NCBI GenBank assembly: GCA_028694715.1
Contig: JAQVKJ010000045.1
Coordinates: 1 to 8,081, forward strand
Reading direction: 5' to 3'
DNA from: Weeksellaceae bacterium
GTDB taxonomy: Bacteria; Bacteroidota; Bacteroidia; Flavobacteriales; Weeksellaceae
DNA: 8,081 nt
Shown: one piece after another, positions 1-4,897 of the stretch
Numbering within the stretch: position 1 is the first letter of the stretch
Layout of the letters: each line of letters opens with the position of its first letter
Program-made: the position numbers and the translations under genes
Notes under the pieces: generated by a model
Told to the model about the DNA's origin: nothing
What the model saw: only the letters and a program-made list of their open reading frames with translations
Database searches by the model: none

Positions 1-937
1 ACACCAACGAAGCTACACCGTAATTCTGAAGCATGGCTTGTCTGAAAATTTCAGAACAATAAATCAAAAACTGATTTTGCTTTTCTCTGGGCCAATTGCT
101 CAAGTCTTCTGACCATTTGATCAGGCTTCTCAGAGCAATCACATTTTTCTTTGCCATAAATGCATTTCGTACCCAATCGACAAAACGGCTTTCGAATTCC
201 TCGTCCGCAGCAGCAGCTATCAGCAATGCCTCACGCAAATCTCCACCGGCAGCAGATACCGCCTGTTTGATTTGTTTCTGCTGCAATGAAGAGTCGCTCA
301 TCAAAAACTTGGTGACTTCGTCATCGCTGAGCGGATTAAATTTCACCGTTTGACAGCGCGACAGAATCGTAGGCAGCAAAAGATCTTCTCTTTCGGTAAT
401 CAACAGAAAAACCGTTTTTTCGGGAGGCTCTTCTATGGATTTCAATAATTTATTGGCCGCGTCCTTGTTCATCATTTCTACCAACCAGATGATGCAAAAC
501 CGATGCCCGCCTTCATAGCTACTGAGCGACACAAAACGGTTGATGTCGCTGGCTTCATACACATTGATGATGCCCGTTTTTTTGGGTACCTCCATGTGGT
601 TGAGCCAGTCATACAAATTTGCATAAGGGTGGTTCAAAATAAATTCTCTCCAATCTTTGAAATAATGATTGCTTGTGGGATTTTTATCCACTTTGTCAGA
701 AGTAAAAACCGGAAACGAAAAATGCACATCCGGGTGTTGTAGATTCAGGACTCTCCCGGCTGCTTCCTCGCCATTTTCAGAGGCTATGATTTCAGCGGCG
801 TAGGCCAGTGCCATGTTCAGCGTTCCCCAACCGGTTTTGCCCGAAAAAAGCTGTGCATGGCTGATTCGGTTTTCGTTGACCGAATTTCTGAGCTTTTCGG
901 CAGTTCCCGTATTTCCGATAATTTTCTTCCAAATCAT
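1..937 (-). CDS. holB: DNA polymerase III delta' subunit, 3' end outside window
   Basis: This encodes the clamp-loader delta' subunit, which with delta and tau/gamma opens the sliding clamp and loads it on DNA in the cytoplasm. The frame reads from an ATG at 937 through 312 codons without a stop and leaves the window at its left edge; relatives have roughly 370-380 residues, so the C-terminal collar part is missing. Visible marks are an N-terminal AAA+ start (MIWKKIIGNTGTAEKLRN), the HAQLFSG strand, a degenerate P-loop (SGKTGWGTLNMA, lacking the GK[ST] end), the NKLLKSIEEPPEKTVFLLIT segment (Walker B/sensor region), and the LSRCQ motif with the SRC arginine finger. A stalled P-loop is normal for delta'. 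The four-cysteine zinc module of the E. coli protein is absent; only LQHPDVHF remains there, as in Bacteroidota relatives. The ATG at 937 fits the family N terminus. No stop lies at the left edge, so nothing suggests a broken gene. Confidence 0.9.
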   Translation of the reverse strand, partial: MIWKKIIGNTGTAEKLRNSVNENRISHAQLFSGKTGWGTLNMALAYAAEIIASENGEEAAGRVLNLQHPDVHFSFPVFTSDKVDKNPTSNHYFKDWREFILNHPYANLYDWLNHMEVPKKTGIINVYEASDINRFVSLSSYEGGHRFCIIWLVEMMNKDAANKLLKSIEEPPEKTVFLLITEREDLLLPTILSRCQTVKFNPLSDDEVTKFLMSDSSLQQKQIKQAVSAAGGDLREALLIAAAADEEFESRFVDWVRNAFMAKKNVIALRSLIKWSEDLSNWPREKQNQFLIYCSEIFRQAMLQNYGVASLV

Positions 938-941
938 GGTT

Positions 942-949
942 CAAAAATA
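942..949 (-). promoter_or_regulatory. Candidate -7 box (TATTTTTG) for holB
   Basis: On the minus strand TATTTTTG matches the Bacteroidota -7 consensus TAnnTTTG exactly. It ends only five bases before the holB ATG, so a transcript from it would start at or next to the start codon. I find no TTG/TTTG -33 element at the usual 17-23 base spacing, so it may be a chance match in A/T-rich DNA. Confidence 0.22.
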
Positions 950-1009
950 TGGGTTTAATTTCAAAAAATCAGCGGAATACCACAGATTAAAATTGCAGAT
1001 GAAATTCAT

Positions 1010-1072
1010 TTACCGTGTCGATTTCCAATTGTCATAGTCCATCACCACCTGAATAATGTCTTTGTACTTGTA
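1010..1072 (-). other. In-frame coding-like tail beyond the stop of the small secreted protein
   Basis: Directly after the TAA at 1075-1073 the same frame continues for 20 sense codons and ends in TAA at 1012-1010. The translation YKYKDIIQVVMDYDNW followed by KSTR looks like real protein. From memory, related Bacteroidota secreted proteins end in a similar way: a '...KIKNKE(F/Y)KKDDI.EIV.YYN' pattern after the YF.D.P.L..KI segment. The TAA sits where such relatives have Glu or Lys, each one base away from TAA. This is most simply the original C terminus, separated by a nonsense change or a base-call error. No separate start codon serves it. Confidence 0.6.
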
Positions 1073-1609
1073 TTATCTGTCTTTGATTTTTTGGCTCAAC
1101 TCGGGATAATCCTTGAAGTAATCTGAGGCCACTTTTCTGAAGATAGTATTTTTGTTTGCCTGACCACCAAAAATCCAAGAAACTATATGCGCTGCTTCTT
1201 CGCCCAGTCTCAGACAGAAAAAATATTCGTCTGTTGCCACATTCCGGTAATAACTTGAGTTCTGATAAGCATGATAAAGTTTGATGTGTTTGCCCTTGTA
1301 CGCCAATTCAAGAAAAACATCGTCATTGGCGATTTTTTTGTTTTTGGCGTTTTTGTAGGCTTTCACTCTTTCATACACAACCACAACACCTTCGGGCAGG
1401 TAATAAGTAATCGCATTTACTTCGCTTTTTTTGAGGGTTTGGGTTTTTCCTTTTCCGCCCAAAGGCTTTAATTTAAAAACTTTCATCTCTGTGGTGATGA
1501 GTCCCATTTCACCTTCTTGGGTGGTTCCGTTGGTCATTTCCACTACAACTTTTTGTGCATTCAACAAACCGATAAAGAGAAGAGCCAACAATGTAAAGTA
1601 ATATTTCAT
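1073..1609 (-). CDS. Small secreted protein of unknown function, probably C-terminally truncated
   Basis: A 178-residue protein. I start it at the ATG at 1609, because residues 1-18 (MKYYFTLLALLFIGLLNA) then form a typical signal peptide with cleavage before Gln19; the frame is open to an ATG at 1663, but that would put 18 unneeded residues in front. Mature residues 20-80 (VVVEMTNGTTQEGEM... to ...VNAITYYLPEG) look like a small beta-rich domain with a 'V.. .G....G.i' pattern seen in many Bacteroidota secreted proteins. Residues 120-178 include NVATDEYFFCLRLGEEAAHIV and YFKDYPELSQKIKDR. I recognise the general family but know of no function. Location is probably periplasm or cell surface. The stop at 1075-1073 is suspicious, since a coherent 20-codon tail follows in frame. 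It lies upstream of holB on the same strand and is divergent from the prolyl oligopeptidase gene. Confidence 0.75.
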   Translation of the reverse strand: MKYYFTLLALLFIGLLNAQKVVVEMTNGTTQEGEMGLITTEMKVFKLKPLGGKGKTQTLKKSEVNAITYYLPEGVVVVYERVKAYKNAKNKKIANDDVFLELAYKGKHIKLYHAYQNSSYYRNVATDEYFFCLRLGEEAAHIVSWIFGGQANKNTIFRKVASDYFKDYPELSQKIKDR

Positions 1610-1676
1610 AAGATGTGTATTAATGTACGAATGTATTAAAATCAATTTCATACTACAAACCATACGATACCGTCAG

Positions 1677-1693
1677 TTGATTTTGAAAATCAA
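1677..1693. repeat. 17-base palindrome, possible operator
   Basis: TTGATTTT, a single central G, then AAAATCAA: two perfect 8-base arms. Its centre at 1685 is about 45 bases upstream of the start of the prolyl oligopeptidase -7-like box. That suits an upstream regulator site, but no regulator gene is next to it and the arms are A/T-rich. The right arm is part of the repeated 11-mer AAAATCAATTT. Confidence 0.4.
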
Positions 1694-1729
1694 TTTGTTT
1701 GGAAATGATTTTACAACAATAAATTTATG

Positions 1730-1737
1730 TATTTTTG
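1730..1737 (+). promoter_or_regulatory. Candidate -7 box (TATTTTTG) for the prolyl oligopeptidase gene
   Basis: TATTTTTG is an exact match to TAnnTTTG, the Bacteroidota -7 element. It would start transcription near 1742 and give a leader of about 55 bases before the ATG at 1798. The nearest upstream TTTG (1698-1701) is 28 bases away, wider than the usual 17-23, so the -33 half is weak. Confidence 0.32.
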
Positions 1738-1797
1738 AGCCTCATTGAAACCCTGCCTGAAAAAACGGAGTTCATTATTTAATATTAAACACACATC

Positions 1798-3903
1798 ATG
1801 AAGAAAAAACTGATTGTTGTATTACACATTGTATTTGCCATGAGTTTGAATGCACAGCAATTCCAGGGCAATTATCCCGAAACTGCGAAAGTCGAGCAAA
1901 CCGACATTTTTTTCGGCACAGAAGTTTCTGACCCGTACCGTTGGTTGGAAAACGACCTTTCAGCTGACACCAAAAAGTGGGTGGAAGCAGAAAACAAAGT
2001 AACCTTTGATTATCTGGCGCAAATTCCCTTCAGAGAGAAACTGAAAAATCAGTTGACCGAATTGTGGAATTATGAAAAAATCTCTGCCCCCTTCAAAGAA
2101 GGAGATTACACTTATTTTTATAAAAACGACGGATTGCAGCAACATTCTGTGCTGTACCGACAAAAAGAAGATGCGAAAGAAGAAGTTTTTCTCGACCCCA
2201 ATCAATTTTCAAAAGACGGTTCCACTTCTCTGGCCGGAGTTAGCTTCTCAAAAGACGGCTCGCTCTGTGCTTATCAGATATCTGAAGGCGGTTCTGACTG
2301 GAGAAAAGTCATAGTAATGACTACACTGGACAAAAAGCAAGTCGGTGATACACTGAAAGATGTGAAATTCAGCGGACTTTCTTGGAAAAACAATGAAGGT
2401 TTTTATTACTCAAGCTATGACAAACCCAAGGGAAGCGAACTGTCTGAAATGACCGATAAACACAAACTTTTTTTCCATAAACTCAACACACCTCAAAATC
2501 AGGACAAACTGATTTTTGGCGGTGAAGAAACCCAGCGGAGATACATTGGAGGCAGTGTTACCGAAGACCAAAGATACCTGGTGATTACGACGGCCATTTC
2601 CACCACTAACAATGAATTGTACATTCAGGATTTGACAAAACCCAACAGCCCGATTGTCCCCATTCTTAATAATTTTGAAACCACAACCTATCTGGTGGAC
2701 AACGATGGAGACAATCTCTTTCTGCTCACCAATCTGAATGCCCCCAACAACAAGCTGGTGAAAGTCAATCTAAAAAACCCAGAGACCAAAAACTGGAAAG
2801 ATGTAATTCCTGAAACCGACAATGTATTGGCCATGACAAAAGCAGGCGGTTATTTGTTTGCCCATTATCTGGTGGATGCTTTGGATGTGATTATTCAGTA
2901 CGATTATTCAGGAAAAAAAATCAGGGAAATCCAATTGCCAGGCAAAGGAACTGCCAGTGGCTTCTCTGGCAAAAAAAATATAAAAACCATTTATTATGCG
3001 TTCAGTAATTATGTGACACCAGCCACGATATATGATTTTAATGTGGACAGCGGAAAATCCAATTTGTACAAAAAACCGGACATTAAATTCAATCCGGATG
3101 ATTATATTTCTGAACAGGTCTTCTATACTTCTCATGACGGAACAAGAATTCCGATGATGATTTCATACAAAAAAGGAATCGATTTGAACGGCAAGAACCC
3201 AACCATTCTGTATGGTTACGGCGGATTCAACATCAGTCTCACGCCCTACTTCAGTGTAGCCAATGCGGTTTGGATGGACAATGGTGGGGTTTATGCAGTT
3301 CCCAATCTGAGAGGAGGAGGAGAATACGGCAAAAAATGGCATGACGGCGGCACCCAGATGAACAAAAAGAATGTGTTCAAGGATTTTATTGCTGCTGCTG
3401 ATTATCTGAAAAAACACAATTATACTTCCGCTGATTATCTGGCAATTTCAGGTGGTTCCAACGGAGGTCTGTTGGTGGGAGCAACCATGACCATGCGCCC
3501 TGATGTAGCAAAAGTTGCCTTGCCAGCAGTGGGTGTGCTCGATATGCTGAGGTACCACACTTTCACAGCCGGAGCCGGCTGGGCATACGACTACGGTACG
3601 GCCAATGACAACAAAGAAATGTTTGAATATCTGCTCAGTTACTCGCCGGTTCATAATGTGAAGAAAGGTGTTTGTTATCCGGCTACGATGGTTACCACCG
3701 GCGACCATGACGACAGAGTGGTACCTGCTCACAGTTATAAATTTGCAGCTGAATTGCAAGCCAAACAAGGCTGCAAGAATCCGGTAATGATTAGAATTGA
3801 AACCAAGGCCGGACACGGAGCCGGACGATCTACCGAGACCATCATCAACGAAGCTGCCGACAAATTCTCTTTTACGCTTTACAATATGGGAATTTCACTC
3901 TGA
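1798..3903 (+). CDS. Secreted prolyl oligopeptidase (serine peptidase family S9A)
   Basis: This enzyme cuts short peptides after proline. It has 701 residues, close to the roughly 710 of the pig enzyme plus a signal peptide. Residues 1-19 (MKKKLIVVLHIVFAMSLNA) are a signal peptide with likely cleavage before Gln20, so it should act in the periplasm. The N-terminal PYRWLEN motif (about 43-49) is followed by the beta-propeller gate (roughly 75-420) and the C-terminal alpha/beta-hydrolase domain. Catalytic residues are visible: Ser554 in GGSNGG, Asp638 in DHDDRV, and His673 in GHGAG. Trp595, which stacks on the substrate proline, and Arg640 (pig Arg643) are present. So are GYGGFN (473-478, oxyanion region) and NLRGGGEYG (503-511). 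The ATG at 1798 is chosen because it gives the signal peptide at once. The gene ends in tandem TGA TGA stops and a strong terminator, and looks monocistronic. No disruption is visible. Confidence 0.96.
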   Translation: MKKKLIVVLHIVFAMSLNAQQFQGNYPETAKVEQTDIFFGTEVSDPYRWLENDLSADTKKWVEAENKVTFDYLAQIPFREKLKNQLTELWNYEKISAPFKEGDYTYFYKNDGLQQHSVLYRQKEDAKEEVFLDPNQFSKDGSTSLAGVSFSKDGSLCAYQISEGGSDWRKVIVMTTLDKKQVGDTLKDVKFSGLSWKNNEGFYYSSYDKPKGSELSEMTDKHKLFFHKLNTPQNQDKLIFGGEETQRRYIGGSVTEDQRYLVITTAISTTNNELYIQDLTKPNSPIVPILNNFETTTYLVDNDGDNLFLLTNLNAPNNKLVKVNLKNPETKNWKDVIPETDNVLAMTKAGGYLFAHYLVDALDVIIQYDYSGKKIREIQLPGKGTASGFSGKKNIKTIYYAFSNYVTPATIYDFNVDSGKSNLYKKPDIKFNPDDYISEQVFYTSHDGTRIPMMISYKKGIDLNGKNPTILYGYGGFNISLTPYFSVANAVWMDNGGVYAVPNLRGGGEYGKKWHDGGTQMNKKNVFKDFIAAADYLKKHNYTSADYLAISGGSNGGLLVGATMTMRPDVAKVALPAVGVLDMLRYHTFTAGAGWAYDYGTANDNKEMFEYLLSYSPVHNVKKGVCYPATMVTTGDHDDRVVPAHSYKFAAELQAKQGCKNPVMIRIETKAGHGAGRSTETIINEAADKFSFTLYNMGISL

Positions 3904-3937
3904 TGAGCTATTGAATCAACAACAGTGATTCAAAAAT

Positions 3938-3968
3938 AAAATGCTCCGATTTTCGGAGCATTTTTTTA
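3938..3968 (+). terminator. Rho-independent terminator after the prolyl oligopeptidase gene, likely bidirectional
   Basis: ATGCTCCGA (3941-3949), loop TTT, TCGGAGCAT (3953-3961) form a perfect 9-bp stem, extended by three A-T pairs (3938-3940 with 3962-3964), followed by a run of T. On the minus strand the same stem is followed by TTTATTTTT, so it can also stop the convergent DUF4254 transcript, whose stop codon is at 3994-3996. Confidence 0.88.
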
Positions 3969-3993
3969 TTTTGACTTTTCGGTTTGTTTGAAA

Positions 3994-4602
3994 TTACTTT
4001 TTTTTGTACAACACCGGATTGAGTTCCTCGTCGTTGTACATTTTCATTTGTTTGTAAACTTTCATGTATTTTCTTCCGTGTTCTATGTCTTCAATCAATT
4101 CTTCGATGGCGGTCGATAAATCTTGTTGTTGTTCCAGCAGTACTTCGAGTTTTTTCTGACAATTGGCGCGGTGTTCTGCTGAAGCTTCTCGGCGATTAGC
4201 TTCTTCTTTCATGTGATAAACTTTGAGCGACAATATGGAGAGTCGGTCGATGGCCCAGGCTGGACTTTCGGTATTGATTTTGGCATCTTCCTGAATTTTC
4301 ACATCTGCATATTTCTGCAAAAACCAACTGTCCACATATTCTACCATATCGGTTCTTTCTTGATTGGATTTGTCTATCCATCTTTTGATTTTCAGTGCTT
4401 CCACCGGGTCGATTTCAGGATCTCGAATAATGTCTTCCAAATGCCACTGAACGGTGTCTATCCAGTTTTTTTTGTAGAGCAGATGCTCAATCATTTCAGT
4501 AGGTGCATATGGATTATTGATTTGTTCGTACACATCGTTTTTCAAATGATAGTCGTCAATTGAACGATTGAATATCTGCCATGCTTTCTCTGTGAACTTC
4601 AT
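3994..4602 (-). CDS. DUF4254 domain protein
   Basis: A 202-residue protein that matches the Bacteroidota DUF4254 family over its whole length. Characteristic stretches are INNPYAPTEMIEHLLYKKNW (28-47), VQWHLEDIIRDPEIDP (51-66), SNQERTDMVEYVDSWF (79-94), AKINTESPAWAIDRLSIL (107-124), LKVYHMKEEANR (126-137), and GRKYMKVYKQMKMYNDEELN (176-195). It has no signal peptide or membrane segment and should be cytoplasmic; the composition is mostly helical and charged, suggesting a helical bundle. The function is unknown. From memory, this family often sits next to glycosyltransferase family 9 genes of lipopolysaccharide assembly; no such gene is in this window. The ATG at 4602 gives the expected N terminus (MKFTEKAWQIFNRSIDDYHL). 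It is the last gene of the minus-strand envelope cluster, but a hairpin-T terminator lies only nine bases before its start codon, so its expression may be attenuated. Confidence 0.9.
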   Translation of the reverse strand: MKFTEKAWQIFNRSIDDYHLKNDVYEQINNPYAPTEMIEHLLYKKNWIDTVQWHLEDIIRDPEIDPVEALKIKRWIDKSNQERTDMVEYVDSWFLQKYADVKIQEDAKINTESPAWAIDRLSILSLKVYHMKEEANRREASAEHRANCQKKLEVLLEQQQDLSTAIEELIEDIEHGRKYMKVYKQMKMYNDEELNPVLYKKK

Positions 4603-4610
4603 ATTTTTAA

Positions 4611-4641
4611 ATAAAAAGAAAGGCAGAACAAATTCCGCCTT
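4611..4641 (-). terminator. Hairpin-T terminator or attenuator between tatA and the DUF4254 gene
   Basis: On the minus strand AAGGCGGAA (4641-4633), loop TTTG, TTCTGCCTT (4628-4620) form a 9-bp stem with one G-U wobble, followed by TCTTTTTAT. On the plus strand the wobble becomes an A-C mismatch, so the structure favours the minus-strand RNA. It starts 26 bases past the tatA stop and ends just ahead of the DUF4254 ATG. Confidence 0.62.
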
Positions 4642-4667
4642 ATTGTTCTATGTGAATCGTAATATAT

Positions 4668-4844
4668 TTATTGTTCGCTTTCTTTTTTGGCTGGCTTATC
4701 ATCGCCGGTCTCTTTGCTTGCGTCTTTGAATTCTTTAATTCCGGAACCCAAGCCTTTCATCAGTTCAGGGATTTTCTTGCCTCCGAACAAAAGCAGGATT
4801 ACCAGCACGATAATCAGAATTTCCCATCCGCCTAATTTACCCAT
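4668..4844 (-). CDS. tatA: Twin-arginine translocase subunit TatA/TatE family
   Basis: TatA subunits are recruited to TatBC and let folded, cofactor-bearing proteins with an RR signal cross the inner membrane. This one has 58 residues from the ATG at 4844: a very short periplasmic N terminus (MGKLGGWE), one membrane helix (about 7-20, [12 protein letters not shown]), the hinge FGGKKIPEL, and an amphipathic helix ([15 protein letters not shown]), followed by a short charged tail. All are standard TatA marks and the FG hinge is intact. The frame is also open to a TTG at 4853, but the ATG gives the normal N terminus. No tatB or tatC is in the window. It follows the EnvC-like gene by 33 bases on the same strand, and a promoter candidate lies across the junction. 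Confidence 0.93.
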   Translation of the reverse strand: MGKLGGWEILIIVLVILLLFGGKKIPELMKGLGSGIKEFKDASKETGDDKPAKKESEQ

Positions 4845-4862
4845 GACATACAATTTAGATTA

Positions 4863-4897
4863 CAAATTTACTAAAATTTAATTAGCGTTCAGCCAAA
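4863..4897 (-). promoter_or_regulatory. Candidate Bacteroidota-type promoter for tatA
   Basis: On the minus strand TTTG (4897-4894) and TAAATTTG (4870-4863) match the -33 and -7 (TAnnTTTG) elements with a 23-base spacer, at the upper edge of the usual range. The start point would lie about 10-15 bases before the tatA ATG. The -33 part is inside the last codons of the EnvC-like gene. The match is good but the DNA is A/T-rich, so it remains a candidate. Confidence 0.38.

Larger units (their letters stand above)
1610..1797. promoter_or_regulatory. Divergent intergenic control region
   Basis: These 188 A/T-rich bases separate the minus-strand secreted-protein gene from the plus-strand prolyl oligopeptidase gene, so both 5' regions must lie here. 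It contains a 17-base palindrome (1677-1693), two copies of AAAATCAATTT (1638-1648 and 1686-1696) and a -7-like box for the plus-strand gene (1730-1737). I see no convincing TAnnTTTG box for the minus-strand gene, no obvious riboswitch fold and no small ORF that looks coding. Confidence 0.6.

Noticed and set aside
96..1037. Three plus-strand open frames (85, 79 and 74 codons) over the holB region
   Set aside because: They lie opposite holB or in its upstream gap and give no recognisable protein, while the minus strand encodes a clear delta' subunit.
1610..1663. Upstream ATG at 1663 as start of the small secreted protein
   Set aside because: It would place 18 residues in front of an otherwise perfect signal peptide; the ATG at 1609 is the better start.
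3448..3816. 122-codon minus-strand open frame inside the prolyl oligopeptidase gene
   Set aside because: It lies opposite the conserved catalytic domain and its translation is Cys/His-rich without any recognisable motif; an antisense shadow.
4845..4853. TTG at 4853 as the tatA start
   Set aside because: The ATG three codons later gives the normal short TatA N terminus directly before the membrane helix.
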